64,000 bases of DNA, from positions 226,320 to 290,319 of the forward strand of contig SPIB01000002.1 in assembly GCA_004535785.1 (NCBI GenBank), given 5' to 3'. Position numbers and translations under genes: made by a program. The notes beneath the pieces are model-generated. The model searched no databases and was not told the origin of the DNA. It saw nothing but the letters and a program-made list of their open reading frames with translations. Source of the DNA: Gammaproteobacteria bacterium LSUCC0112. GTDB taxonomy: Bacteria; Pseudomonadota; Gammaproteobacteria; Pseudomonadales; Pseudohongiellaceae. Positions 18,687-28,592 of the stretch are shown piece by piece. Within the stretch, counting starts at the first letter, position 1, and each line of letters starts with the position of its first letter.

Positions 18687-20717
18687 TTATTGATCCTCCA
18701 GTCGTGTTGCCTCGATAACACTATCCAGATCGTTCAGGTAATCAAGTGCGCGCGCCAGCCGGTTAAAAGAATCTGTTTCTATTTCCAGTTGCATATAGGC
18801 AGTGGCTGCCTGTTTATTGCTGCGAGTGTTGATCGCCAGTACATAGATCCCCTCTCCTGCCAGAATCGCAGAAACGTCTCGCAACAATCCAGCGCGGTCA
18901 TGGGCCAGGATGCCCAGATGAATACTCTGAGGCTGCGTGTCGCAGCTATCTGATTGAAGCCCTGCAAACAAATCAGTGGGTGCGAGATCTGCACTGAGGT
19001 GTCGGACAACGTCAATGACCTCGTCGACGGCAATGGCACCGGTACCTACCGATACAAATAATCCTTCGACATTTTTGCATCCAAGTTTTCGAGCAATGTC
19101 TTCGTACGGAATGTTGCGGATGGCAAGGCGTTTAAACTCGGTTTCCAACCACTCTTTGCCATATTCCAGATTCTGATCCTTATCCTGCAATTTAAACCAT
19201 TGCACCAATTTGGCGCGAGATCTTGGTGTATTTGCATACCCTAAATGTGGTTTAAGCCAGTCCCGTGCCGGTAGATTCAATGGGCTGGATAACACCTCTA
19301 CCCGATCACCAGTTTTAAGCCGATAGTTGAGCGCCACCACTTTATCGTTGACGCGCGCACCCGAACAATGATGTCCCACTTCAGTGTGGACATAATAGGC
19401 AAAGTCCAATGGTGTTGCACCAGCCATCAGGTCAACGACATGTCCCTCGGGCGTAAACACATAAATCCGGTCATCTGCCCGCGCATCACTGCGCAGTTGT
19501 TCGGCAAGACCACCCACCATTCCCATTTCGTCATGCCATGCCAGCACCTGACGCAGCCATTCAATTTTTTCTTCAAACCCGTCTTTATAGTTGGGATCGA
19601 CGATGCCTTCTTTGTAACGCCAATGCGCGCAAACGCCCAATTCCGCATCGTCATCCATCGCGTAAGTGCGGATCTGAATCTCGAATACTTTATGGTGCGG
19701 ACCAATGACAGCCGTGTGCAGCGACTGGTAACCGTTTTCCTTGGGATTGGCAATATAGTCATCAAACTCGTTGGGGATGACGCGCCAGATATTGTGGACA
19801 ATACCCAGCGCTGCGTAACAGTCCCGGACATCAGGGACAAGCACCCTGACCGCACGGATATCAAATATCTGACTGAAATCGAGCTGTTTGCGCTGCATTT
19901 TTCGCCAGATACTGTAAATGCTTTTAGCGCGCCCATTAATTTCAGCATCAATACCAGCCCGGTTGAATTGTCGTCTGAGCTCTTCTGTGACTTCGGTTAT
20001 GAAGCGTTCCCGATCAACCCGACGCTCATCGATCAGACTGGCAATACGTTTGTAGTTTTCGGGTTGTAAATATCGGAATGAAAGGTCTTCGAGCTCCCAC
20101 TTGAGTTGCCCGATACCCAGACGGTGCGCCAATGGCGCGTAAATATCAAACACTTCCCGTGCGACACGTCGGCGCTTTTCTTCATTGGCGTGTTTGACAG
20201 ATCGAATGGCGCAGGTTCGTTCCGCCAGTTTAATCAGCGCAACTCGCACATCATCTACCATGGCAAGCAGCATCTTGCGGACGTTTTCAACCTGATCCTG
20301 GCTTTGTCCCAGTACGCGAGTTTTGCTGGTATCTGTTTCGTTGATTGCGGCCATGCGTAACACGCCTTCAAGCAGGCGCGCAATGTTTTCTCCAAACTCC
20401 TGTTTGACCTGATCAAGTGTCAGTCTTGATTCGCGCACCGGTCGATACAAAACAGCAACAACAATCGCCTCACTGTCCAGATGCAATTGGGCAAGTATTT
20501 CTGCCATTTCCAGACCTGTCCGGTAGCTGCTGATACCCGGTGACCAGGCATTGTGCGCCGCGACAGTCTGCTGCTCAACCTGCCAGCTCAGATCGCATGC
20601 CTTGCGCAGCTCGTCGTGTTTTGACAAGCCTACATAGGTTTCCAGACGATTCAGCCATTGTTCAAAGTTGACGCTGCCATCGGGATTAAATGAGTACTCT
20701 TCGCGAACCTGAACCAT
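18687..20717 (-). CDS. relA: GTP pyrophosphokinase RelA lacking the zinc-finger domain
   Basis: A 676-residue (p)ppGpp synthetase, about 70 residues shorter than E. coli RelA (744). Domains: a degenerate hydrolase domain (1-200) in which the HD pair is replaced by YRP near 91-93; a synthetase domain (230-370) with SIYSIWRKM and the EFDDYIANPKENGYQS loop typical of RelA (EFDD class); TGS (about 415-480); a helical domain to about 575; and a C-terminal ACT/RRM domain from about 597. The conserved Cys-Cys/Cys zinc-finger module between the helical and ACT domains is missing. Its neighbours rlmD and mazG match the usual order. It should be active as a synthetase, but its ribosome contact may differ. 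Confidence 0.93.
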   Translation of the reverse strand: MVQVREEYSFNPDGSVNFEQWLNRLETYVGLSKHDELRKACDLSWQVEQQTVAAHNAWSPGISSYRTGLEMAEILAQLHLDSEAIVVAVLYRPVRESRLTLDQVKQEFGENIARLLEGVLRMAAINETDTSKTRVLGQSQDQVENVRKMLLAMVDDVRVALIKLAERTCAIRSVKHANEEKRRRVAREVFDIYAPLAHRLGIGQLKWELEDLSFRYLQPENYKRIASLIDERRVDRERFITEVTEELRRQFNRAGIDAEINGRAKSIYSIWRKMQRKQLDFSQIFDIRAVRVLVPDVRDCYAALGIVHNIWRVIPNEFDDYIANPKENGYQSLHTAVIGPHHKVFEIQIRTYAMDDDAELGVCAHWRYKEGIVDPNYKDGFEEKIEWLRQVLAWHDEMGMVGGLAEQLRSDARADDRIYVFTPEGHVVDLMAGATPLDFAYYVHTEVGHHCSGARVNDKVVALNYRLKTGDRVEVLSSPLNLPARDWLKPHLGYANTPRSRAKLVQWFKLQDKDQNLEYGKEWLETEFKRLAIRNIPYEDIARKLGCKNVEGLFVSVGTGAIAVDEVIDVVRHLSADLAPTDLFAGLQSDSCDTQPQSIHLGILAHDRAGLLRDVSAILAGEGIYVLAINTRSNKQAATAYMQLEIETDSFNRLARALDYLNDLDSVIEATRLEDQ

Positions 20718-20729
20718 AAATAATCCTGA

Positions 20730-22112
20730 TTATTTGACCCGTTCGAAGCGTGCCATGGATTCTACATGTCCGGTATGCGGAAACATGTCCATGACGCCCG
20801 CGTGAGTCAAACGGTAGCCTTGTTTTACCAACTCAGCGGCATCTCTTGCCAGTGTCGAAGGATTACAGGAGACGTAGACGATCACTTCAGGCAACAATTC
20901 ACGGATTTTTGAGACCAGTTCAATGGCACCGGAGCGCGGTGGGTCAAGCAGCAATTTTGTGTAATCGGCAGTCGCCCAACGGGTGCTGTCAAATTCGGTA
21001 AACAAGTCAGCAGCAAAAAACTGCGTGTTGAATAACGCGTTTAGTGCCGCATTGGCTGTGGCACGCGCAACCATGTCTTCACTGCCTTCAACGCCGGTTA
21101 CCGATGCGCAGCGTCGCGCCATCGGCAAACTGAAATTACCAAGGCCACAAAACAGATCGAGAACCTTGTCGTCATTCTGAAGATCCAGTAACTGGATTGC
21201 TTGCGAAATCATACGACGGTTAATGTCTGCATTAACCTGCGTAAAGTCTCCCGGATAAAATGAAATACAGATATCACCAGTTTCGTCAGGCAAAAAATAC
21301 TGCAATTGATCGTTGTCAGATTCTGGCCAGAAGCGGGTTACGGTGTTAGGGCCGCCTGATTGCAAAAACCATTCGATGTCATGCTGATCTGAAAAATCGC
21401 GCAACTTTTGTTTGTCAGCATCTGACAGTGGCTCAAGGTGGCGAATAGTCATGGTGACGCGCAGTACCGTGTCGAGCAAGGTTATAGGGACACAGCTGCG
21501 TTCGCCAACGGCAACCTCTATCTGAGGAATATCGCGACAACCGTCCAATGTCAGCAACAAAGCGCGCAAGGCTTTGATGAGATTGCCCACGGGAGGTACC
21601 AGCGTGGTGCAACGTGTCATATCGGTGATGAATGTGCTGGCCTTTTCACGAAAACCAACCAGTACATCAGATTTTTTGTGAACATACCTGACCGCAAGTC
21701 GTGCCTTGCGTCGATAGGACTGTGATGTTGAGGCCATGGCAGGAATGACGATGAAATCGGACAGGCCGGCAGTATGCTTCAGATGGTCAATCAATACCTG
21801 CTGCTTGAGTGCAATCTGGCCATCCAGCTTCAAGTGCTGTAGCAGGCAACCGCCACAAATGGCGGCGGCTTCACAGGGGGCGGTCACCCGATCAGCAGAT
21901 GGCGTGATCACGTCCAGCAATTTAAGTTCATCAAACTGACTGCGGCGCGATGTAAATGTTGCCGTCACGGTTTCGCCAGTCAGGGCACCATCCACAAATG
22001 CGATTTTGCCATCAATTCGTGCGACGCCACGACCTTCATGACTCATGCGTTCTATGGTCAGGGTTTCCGGTTGAGTAGGCAGGCTCTGACGGCGACGCCG
22101 ATTGTTGCTCAT
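20730..22112 (-). CDS. rlmD: 23S rRNA (uracil-1939-C5)-methyltransferase
   Basis: A 460-residue RumA-type enzyme. An N-terminal TRAM domain (ERMSHEGRGVARIDG) is followed by the [4Fe-4S] cysteines (PCEAAAICGGCLLQH), a SAM-binding motif (VLDLFCGLGNFSLP) and the catalytic cysteine in VYVSCNPSTLARD. It methylates U1939 of 23S rRNA. The ATG at 22112 is preferred over a TTG two codons upstream. It lies 12 bp upstream of relA and 29 bp downstream of cysM, all in one direction. Confidence 0.94.
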   Translation of the reverse strand: MSNNRRRRQSLPTQPETLTIERMSHEGRGVARIDGKIAFVDGALTGETVTATFTSRRSQFDELKLLDVITPSADRVTAPCEAAAICGGCLLQHLKLDGQIALKQQVLIDHLKHTAGLSDFIVIPAMASTSQSYRRKARLAVRYVHKKSDVLVGFREKASTFITDMTRCTTLVPPVGNLIKALRALLLTLDGCRDIPQIEVAVGERSCVPITLLDTVLRVTMTIRHLEPLSDADKQKLRDFSDQHDIEWFLQSGGPNTVTRFWPESDNDQLQYFLPDETGDICISFYPGDFTQVNADINRRMISQAIQLLDLQNDDKVLDLFCGLGNFSLPMARRCASVTGVEGSEDMVARATANAALNALFNTQFFAADLFTEFDSTRWATADYTKLLLDPPRSGAIELVSKIRELLPEVIVYVSCNPSTLARDAAELVKQGYRLTHAGVMDMFPHTGHVESMARFERVK

Positions 22113-22141
22113 AATCAAGTCTCTGAATCTGATGTTGGCGG

Positions 22142-23029
22142 TCAGGAAAACACACCGGTTGAAAGGTAACGGTCGCCCCGATCACAGATAATCGCAACGA
22201 TGACGGCATTTTCTACTTCTTTGCTGAGTTGTAGCGCACCAAATACCGAGCCACCAGATGAGACGCCACAAAAGATGCCTTCTTGAGTCGCCAATGCTTT
22301 CATGGTTTTTTCTGCATCGTGCTGATGTACATCGATGATGCGATCTACACGCTCAGCCTGAAAAATTTTAGGCAGGTATTCTTTGGGCCAGCGCCGAATG
22401 CCTGGAATTTTTGAACCATCCTGAGGTTGCAGGCCAACAATCTGAATGTCCGGGTTTTGCTCTTTAAGAAAACGGGACACGCCCATGATAGTCCCGGTGG
22501 TTCCCATCGAGGCCACGAAATGTGTCACTTGACCGTGTGTGTCTCGCCAGACCTCAGGGCCGGTCATTCGATAATGAGCATCCGGATTGTCAGGATTGGC
22601 AAACTGATCGAGTATTTTGCCTTTGCCTTGTTTTGCCATATTTTCTGCAAGATCGCGTGCGCCTTCCATGCCGTCCTTGTCGCTGACCAGAATGAGTTGT
22701 GCGCCGTAAGCAGCCATCGAGTCTTTGCGTTCAGCAGACATGCTCTCGGGCATAATCAGAATCATACGGTAGCCGCGAATCGCGGCCACCATCGCCAACG
22801 CAATACCAGTGTTGCCGCTGGTTGCCTCGATCAAAGTGTCGCCGGGTTTGATCGTGCCGCGCAACTCCGCTTGCACAATCATATTATACGCCGGGCGATC
22901 CTTGACTGATCCTGCCGGGTTGTTTCCTTCCAGCTTGACAAGAATGGTGTTGCTGGTCACGCCTGGCAGCCGCTGCAATCTGACGAGTGGTGTATTACCG
23001 ACAAACGTATCAATGGTGGGATATGACAT
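22142..23029 (-). CDS. cysM: Cysteine synthase B (O-acetylserine sulfhydrylase)
   Basis: A 295-residue PLP enzyme that makes cysteine from O-acetylserine and sulfide or thiosulfate. The PLP lysine is in NPAGSVKDRPAY, the substrate loop is EATSGNTGIALA, and the phosphate-binding loop is ASMGTTGTIMG. The length and the VKDRPAYNMI context fit CysM rather than the longer CysK. It is the first gene of a run with rlmD, relA and mazG, as in Pseudomonas. It complements cysH and cysB at the left end. Confidence 0.93.
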   Translation of the reverse strand: MSYPTIDTFVGNTPLVRLQRLPGVTSNTILVKLEGNNPAGSVKDRPAYNMIVQAELRGTIKPGDTLIEATSGNTGIALAMVAAIRGYRMILIMPESMSAERKDSMAAYGAQLILVSDKDGMEGARDLAENMAKQGKGKILDQFANPDNPDAHYRMTGPEVWRDTHGQVTHFVASMGTTGTIMGVSRFLKEQNPDIQIVGLQPQDGSKIPGIRRWPKEYLPKIFQAERVDRIIDVHQHDAEKTMKALATQEGIFCGVSSGGSVFGALQLSKEVENAVIVAIICDRGDRYLSTGVFS

Positions 23030-23109
23030 GATGACCGTCTTGGCTGTTGAATGACTTAAGACTGACTGTCCGGTGAATGCCGAACCAGTCCCGCTGAAAA
23101 CGCAGGATT

Positions 23110-23886
23110 TTACCCGTTATCGCTGTCTGGGGGTAGGCTAAAGACGGCTGGCGGCGCGGGAGAAACAAACAATTGACGGCTGTTTAATGGTTTTGTGCCT
23201 AAAAGCGGCCGAAGCGCCTGTCGCATGAATCGTTTGCTGGTCGACAACAGTTGTTTGTCAAAAGACTGCTGATTGTCTGCATTCAGAAACACATTCATAT
23301 CGATAATCTGTTGGCCTGTGAATCTGTTTGCTTTTGGGTTCTCCAGCACTTCGTGACAGCGGGATAAACCTGACTCGGGATCAAACACGTAAAATTCGTC
23401 AGGGCAAATGGGATCTCCACGTTGAGCATCATTCAATAGATCCGGCCCATAACCCAGTTCCAGCAGTAAATGGTACTCAAATCGTCGCAGCGCACATTCA
23501 ATCTGTGGATCGCGCAGAAGCGACACCAAACTGCGTTGATAAAGGCGATAAATCTCGGGATGCGACTGACCTGGCTGCAGCAACCGGGTCAGGATTTCGT
23601 TGATATACAAAACTGAAAAAAGTCGCTCACCGTGTAGCTGAAAAACCGGGGCTGCGGCTTCCACCGCGCTCAAGGTCAGCAGTTCACCGCGGCCAATCAG
23701 TGTCACCAACAAGGGTTGTAAGGGTTGCAGCAAGGCGCGTCGGTTGGACTTGGCACCCCGCACGCCACGGGCAACCACGCGCAACAAGCCGACATCAAGG
23801 GTCAGGATGTCAACAAGTAAACTGGTATCACGATACTCACGTGAGTGCAGTACATAAGCCGGTTGTAATTCGATTTTCCGACTCAC
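23110..23886 (-). CDS. recO: DNA repair protein RecO
   Basis: A 258-residue recombination mediator with an N-terminal OB fold (PAYVLHSREYRDTSLLVDI) and a helical middle (YINEILTRLLQPGQSHPEIYRLY) that lacks the four zinc cysteines of some RecO proteins. It loads RecA on SSB-coated DNA with RecR. It lies 25 bp downstream of era. The pdxJ that usually follows in Pseudomonas is not here; cysM follows instead. Confidence 0.92.
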   Translation of the reverse strand: MSRKIELQPAYVLHSREYRDTSLLVDILTLDVGLLRVVARGVRGAKSNRRALLQPLQPLLVTLIGRGELLTLSAVEAAAPVFQLHGERLFSVLYINEILTRLLQPGQSHPEIYRLYQRSLVSLLRDPQIECALRRFEYHLLLELGYGPDLLNDAQRGDPICPDEFYVFDPESGLSRCHEVLENPKANRFTGQQIIDMNVFLNADNQQSFDKQLLSTSKRFMRQALRPLLGTKPLNSRQLFVSPAPPAVFSLPPDSDNG

Positions 23887-23911
23887 CTGATACCTCGTCA
23901 GCTTTTACAGT

Positions 23912-24802
23912 TCAGGACAGACTTTGCAGCGCTCTCTCATCGTCCGCCCAGCCTGTTTTGACTTTTACCCACAGGTGCAACATGACTTTGCTATCGAAGG
24001 CCACTTCCATATCCAGTCTGGCTGCTTTGCCAATGGTTTTCAGGCGTTCACCTTCGTGCCCGATAATAATCTGCTTCTGTCCGGGTTTGTCTACCAAAAT
24101 CAGTCCATGTATGTGTATCACATGGCCTTCAACAGAAAATTTTTCAATCTCAACGTTAACTTCATACGGCAATTCATCACCCAGTTGACGCGTGATTTTT
24201 TCACGAATCAATTCAGCCGCCAGAAATTTGGAGCTCCTGTCGGTAATCTGATCCTCGGGAAACATAAAGGGGCCTTCAGGCAGATATTTGGCCACACATG
24301 TCTGCACGGTATCAAGGTTGTGTCCGGTTAACACGGCAATCGGTATCACTTCAGCAAAGTTGCGTTTAGCGGCAATTTTTTGAATGTGTGGCAAAAGCCT
24401 CTCACGATTTTCAATCTGGTCACACTTGTTGATAAGCAATAGCACAGGCACATGAAGTTTTTCCATGGCCTGCAGCACCATCTCGTCTTCTTCATTAAAG
24501 ACCAGACGTTCTACCACAAACAATACAACATCAACGTCTTTAAGCACCTCGGCTACCGTTGCATTCATGGCCCTGTTCAAGGCGCGCTTCTGATCTTTAT
24601 GCAGGCCGGGTGTATCTACATAGACAAACTGCACGTCTCCATCGGTTTTGATACCCGTAATCCTGTGTCTGGTGGTTTGGGGTTTGCGCGACGTTATGCT
24701 GATCTTTTGTTCAAGCAGGTGGTTCAGCAATGTCGATTTTCCAACATTGGGGCGACCGACAATTGCAATAAATCCGCAACGTGTTGTTGTAGTGTCACTC
24801 AT
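23912..24802 (-). CDS. era: GTPase Era
   Basis: A 296-residue essential GTPase for 16S rRNA maturation and 30S assembly. G1 is [10 protein letters not shown]3 is DTPGLH, G4 is NKCD. The C-terminal KH domain carries [18 protein letters not shown]. It sits between rnc and recO with short gaps (12 and 25 bp). Confidence 0.95.
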   Translation of the reverse strand: MSDTTTTRCGFIAIVGRPNVGKSTLLNHLLEQKISITSRKPQTTRHRITGIKTDGDVQFVYVDTPGLHKDQKRALNRAMNATVAEVLKDVDVVLFVVERLVFNEEDEMVLQAMEKLHVPVLLLINKCDQIENRERLLPHIQKIAAKRNFAEVIPIAVLTGHNLDTVQTCVAKYLPEGPFMFPEDQITDRSSKFLAAELIREKITRQLGDELPYEVNVEIEKFSVEGHVIHIHGLILVDKPGQKQIIIGHEGERLKTIGKAARLDMEVAFDSKVMLHLWVKVKTGWADDERALQSLS

Positions 24803-24814
24803 AGCTTTGTGCTC

Positions 24815-25534
24815 TCAGCGTGGGTCTGTTAGTTTCCCTGACAGGGTATCAAGTATGTCCAGTGCTTTTTGCGCGGCGTGTTGTTCTGCTTCGCGTCGCG
24901 ATCTGCCCTGCCCTGTGACTGCCTTTTTCAGCAAGGGTATAAAGCAGGACACTTCAAACTCCTGTTGGTGTTCATCTCCGCGGATATCCTTGACCTCATA
25001 CAGTGGCAGACTGAGTGCGCGCCCTTGCATGATTTCCTGAAGCCGTGTTTTGGCATCCTTGCAGTTGATTAAAAGCTGCTCTTCTCCCGTGGAAAGCTGG
25101 CTGTCAAACAATTTGTAAATGCATGTTCTGCATACATCAATGCCGCCATCCAGAAACAGTGCCCCAAATATTGCTTCAAGTGCATCCCCGAGGATGGAAT
25201 CACGCTGTTGCCCTCCACTTTTTTGCTCACCCATCCCGAGTTCAATCATATTGCCCAGATCAAGCTTGCGCGCAATGGCTGCAAGACTGGATCGATTCAC
25301 AAGTGATGCCCGTACCTGACTCAGCTCGCCCTCAGGTGAAGCCGGCAAGCGTTGATAGAGCATCTCCGCCATGATCAGACCCAATGCTGCATCTCCGAGG
25401 AACTCCAGCCGTTGATTGTGACTGCGGCCTGCACTTCTGTGCGTCAGTGCTAATGCCAATAGGTCTGCATTTTTGAATTTGTAATCCAGTGCTGTCTGCA
25501 GGGCGTCAAGCACAGCATGCTTTTTGGCGTTCAT
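24815..25534 (-). CDS. rnc: Ribonuclease III
   Basis: A 239-residue double-strand-specific endonuclease. The signature LEFLGDAALG is near residue 45, a second catalytic acidic cluster is GDALEAIFGALFLD (the Asp/Glu pair), and a C-terminal double-stranded RNA-binding domain follows from about 165 to the end. It processes rRNA and some mRNAs. Its start overlaps the stop of the DUF4845 gene by four bases (ATGA type), indicating translational coupling. Confidence 0.95.
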   Translation of the reverse strand: MNAKKHAVLDALQTALDYKFKNADLLALALTHRSAGRSHNQRLEFLGDAALGLIMAEMLYQRLPASPEGELSQVRASLVNRSSLAAIARKLDLGNMIELGMGEQKSGGQQRDSILGDALEAIFGALFLDGGIDVCRTCIYKLFDSQLSTGEEQLLINCKDAKTRLQEIMQGRALSLPLYEVKDIRGDEHQQEFEVSCFIPLLKKAVTGQGRSRREAEQHAAQKALDILDTLSGKLTDPR

Positions 25535-25926
25535 GGAAATGTCTCTTCAAAATGCAACGTAACAAGCTCCTTGCCAAACATTATCAAGGTATCTGCATAC
25601 TGAACATGTATTTGTGTCAACGCGGTATAACGAGAAACGTCAATGTGTTCGGCGCTCAGTATGTCAATTCCTTGTAATCGCAGTCTTGCAACAACATCCT
25701 GTCTAAGTTGCGAGGCTGAACGTGTATGCAGGTCGGGTTCTATGATCGTGAGACGTATGGTTTGAACAATATAAAAATGTCGTAAATAGACTTCAAAGAG
25801 TTTGGCAGCGCTGAGTGTCACGGGTAGCACCAGTGAAACAACCAACGCTGCCTTTATCCAATGGCGCAATGCGGTTTGTGTGATGGGCCCGGGTTTCTGT
25901 TGCTGTTTACCAGCCAGGTGCTGCAC
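25531..25926 (-). CDS. DUF4845 single-span membrane protein
   Basis: A 131-residue protein with one hydrophobic segment at about residues 23-45 (KAALVVSLVLPVTLSAAKLF) and an extracytoplasmic or periplasmic tail. The position between lepB and rnc is the standard one for the DUF4845 family in gammaproteobacteria. The function is unknown. Its stop overlaps the rnc start, so it is likely made together with RNase III and signal peptidase. Confidence 0.82.
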   Translation of the reverse strand: MQHLAGKQQQKPGPITQTALRHWIKAALVVSLVLPVTLSAAKLFEVYLRHFYIVQTIRLTIIEPDLHTRSASQLRQDVVARLRLQGIDILSAEHIDVSRYTALTQIHVQYADTLIMFGKELVTLHFEETFP

Positions 25927-25961
25927 ACCACCTCCGACGCGTTCAGGCAGACTTTCCTTGG

Positions 25962-26735
25962 TTAATAAATACGTTGATTGCGGTTGAAGGATGGCAGGTT
26001 AAATCCAGGTTCCTTGTGCATCCAGACTGCGATGGCTTTGCCGACGATATTTTCTTCTGGTACTGGCCCCCAGACGCGGCTGTCAGCGCTGTTGTCCCGA
26101 TTGTCACCCATCATGAAGTAATGTCCCGGCGGCACCACCCAGCTGGTGCGGGCAGCGCCGCGTGTATCGTTGCTGACAATCTGCGCGTGATGGTTGCTCA
26201 CACCCAGTTGCTCGTTAAACAAAATGCCTGCTCTCATGCCTGATCCGGTTTCGATCATAATTTCATCAACGATATCAACCTCAAGCTGTTCTCCGTTGAT
26301 TCGCAGTATTTTGTTTTCGTATTCAATGCGATCACCCGGCAATCCCACGACACGCTTGATAAAGTACCTCGGATCATGCGGCGGGATAAATACCATCACT
26401 TCCCCGCGCTGCGGTGAATTATTTTCCAGTATTTTGGTGCCTACGACCGGCAGGCGCAGCCCATAGTGATACTTGTTGACCAGAATAAAATCCCCTACTT
26501 CCAGAGTGGGAATCATGGAGCCTGAGGGAATCTGGAAAGGTTCTATGACAAACGAACGCAGCATCAGTACGATAAACAGCACTGGGAAAAACGATTTGGC
26601 ATATTCAACAATAATAGGTTCTTCGGTAGTGCCAGCGTTGTTGCGCGCTTTTGCAAACAGCAAGTAGTCGATCAGCCAGATTACGCCGCAAATGGCGACA
26701 AGTACAACGAGCACTAACGAAAAATCTATATCCAT
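25962..26735 (-). CDS. lepB: Signal peptidase I
   Basis: A 257-residue inner-membrane protease that removes signal peptides. Two N-terminal membrane segments (about 5-27 and 48-63) are followed by the catalytic Ser73 in IPSGSMIPTL and the general-base Lys127 in YFIKRVVGLPGD, with the GDNRDNSADSR box near 215. Its start shares one base with the lepA stop (TGATG), so it is translationally coupled. Confidence 0.95.
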   Translation of the reverse strand: MDIDFSLVLVVLVAICGVIWLIDYLLFAKARNNAGTTEEPIIVEYAKSFFPVLFIVLMLRSFVIEPFQIPSGSMIPTLEVGDFILVNKYHYGLRLPVVGTKILENNSPQRGEVMVFIPPHDPRYFIKRVVGLPGDRIEYENKILRINGEQLEVDIVDEIMIETGSGMRAGILFNEQLGVSNHHAQIVSNDTRGAARTSWVVPPGHYFMMGDNRDNSADSRVWGPVPEENIVGKAIAVWMHKEPGFNLPSFNRNQRIY

Positions 26736-28534
26736 CAGCTATCTACCTTTAGCACTGCGAGGAATGCTTCCTGAGGAACTTCAACATTACCCACCTGTTT
26801 CATGCGCTTTTTGCCGGCCTTTTGTTTTTCCAGCAGTTTTTTCTTGCGACTGACATCGCCGCCATAACATTTAGCTATCACGTTTTTACGCAAGGCTTTC
26901 ACAGTGGATCGCGCAACGATTTGACCACCAATGGCTGCCTGAATCGCCACATCAAACATCTGACGAGGAATCAGTTCTTTCATTTTTTCAACAAGCACTC
27001 TGCCTTTATGGTGTGCCTGATCCCGGTGAACAATCAACGCCAATGCATCAACGCGTTCGGAGTTGATCAAAACATCCAGTCTGACCAGACTTGCAGTCTG
27101 GAAGCGAATAAAGTGGTAATCCAGAGAAGCGTATCCACGACTGGCGGACTTGAGCTTGTCAAAAAAGTCCATGACGACTTCCGCCATTGGCAATTCATAC
27201 GACAGTGACACTTGACTGCCAATAAACTGCATGTCGCGCTGAATGCCGCGCCGGGCGATACACAGGTTGATGATATTGCCGAGGTGCTCATGAGGCGTCA
27301 GGATATTAGCAATAACAATGGGTTCGCGTGTTTCAACGATTGAAGCAACCGGTGGTAGAGATGATGGACTTTCTACTCGCACTACTTCGTTGTTGCGCAG
27401 CACAACTTCGTAGACCACTGTGGGCGCTGTGGTAATGAGGTTGATATCGTATTCGCGCTCCAGTCGTTCCTGAACGATCTCCATGTGCAGCATACCAAGG
27501 AAACCGCATCGAAAGCCAAACCCAAGTGCATCAGAGCTTTCAGGCTCATAGAACAACGACGCGTCATTCAGCGTCAATTTCTCAAGGGCATCCCGAAACT
27601 CCTCAAAATCATCCGCGGAAACTGGGTAAAGGCCAGCATAAACCTGAGGTTGAATACGTCGGAACCCTTCGAGAGCCAAGGTGTCCGGTGTGGACGACAA
27701 AGTAATCGTGTCGCCGACAGGTGCCCCTTGAATATCCTTGATGCCAGCTATGATGTAGCCAACCTCGCCTGCCTGCAGCATGGGCAGATCATTGCGTTTG
27801 GGATTAAAAAATCCAACATGATCGACGAGATGGGCTTTGCCGATGCTTTTGGCAATAATCTTGTCGCCAACCTTCAGCGTGCCCTGCATGACTCTGACAA
27901 GCGAAACCACGCCCAGATAGTTATCAAACCAGGAGTCGATAATCAGAGCCTGCAGGGGAGCACTGCGATCACCCGCTGGCGGCGGGATCAAGCGAATGAT
28001 TTCCTCCAGTATTTCAACAATACCCATGCCTGTTTTTGCACTTGCACTCACTGCTGAGGAGGCATCAATGCCGATGATTTCCTCAATTTCCAAGCGCACT
28101 TTATCAGGATCTGCCTGTGGCAGATCCATCTTGTTAAGTACGGGAATGACTTCTAGGCCCTGCTCTATCGCGGTGTAACACGTCGCAACTGACTGCGCCT
28201 CAACACCCTGCCCGGCATCCACCACCAGCAGAGCACCTTCGCAAGCCGCCAATGAGCGCGACACTTCATAAGAGAAGTCGACGTGTCCGGGTGTGTCGAT
28301 AAAATTCAGCTGGTAACGATGGCCGTCTTTTGAGTCATAAAACAACGTTACACTCTGAGCTTTAATGGTGATGCCGCGTTCCTTCTCAATGTCAAGGGAA
28401 TCAAGCACTTGCTCGCTCATTTCACGGTCACTGAGTCCGCCGCAATATTGAATGAAGCGGTCGGCAAGCGTGGACTTGCCGTGATCAATATGCGCGATGA
28501 TGGAAAAATTACGAATACGGCTTAAATCAGTCAC
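26735..28534 (-). CDS. lepA: Elongation factor 4 (back-translocating GTPase LepA)
   Basis: A 599-residue translational GTPase. G1 AHIDHGKST is near the N-terminus, G3 is DTPGHVD, G4 is NKMD. Domain V and the LepA-specific C-terminal domain ([15 protein letters not shown]) are complete. It binds ribosomes and aids translation under stress. It is followed by lepB with a one-base overlap and preceded by mucD, 58 bp away. Confidence 0.96.
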   Translation of the reverse strand: MTDLSRIRNFSIIAHIDHGKSTLADRFIQYCGGLSDREMSEQVLDSLDIEKERGITIKAQSVTLFYDSKDGHRYQLNFIDTPGHVDFSYEVSRSLAACEGALLVVDAGQGVEAQSVATCYTAIEQGLEVIPVLNKMDLPQADPDKVRLEIEEIIGIDASSAVSASAKTGMGIVEILEEIIRLIPPPAGDRSAPLQALIIDSWFDNYLGVVSLVRVMQGTLKVGDKIIAKSIGKAHLVDHVGFFNPKRNDLPMLQAGEVGYIIAGIKDIQGAPVGDTITLSSTPDTLALEGFRRIQPQVYAGLYPVSADDFEEFRDALEKLTLNDASLFYEPESSDALGFGFRCGFLGMLHMEIVQERLEREYDINLITTAPTVVYEVVLRNNEVVRVESPSSLPPVASIVETREPIVIANILTPHEHLGNIINLCIARRGIQRDMQFIGSQVSLSYELPMAEVVMDFFDKLKSASRGYASLDYHFIRFQTASLVRLDVLINSERVDALALIVHRDQAHHKGRVLVEKMKELIPRQMFDVAIQAAIGGQIVARSTVKALRKNVIAKCYGGDVSRKKKLLEKQKAGKKRMKQVGNVEVPQEAFLAVLKVDS

Positions 28535-28592
28535 TTAACAGAATCACCAATCAATCGAGAGGCCGCAAGTCTACATGATCTGGTTTGTACTG

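Noticed and set aside
19368-20069. A 233-codon plus-strand frame inside relA
   Set aside because: It is antisense to the conserved synthetase and TGS domains.
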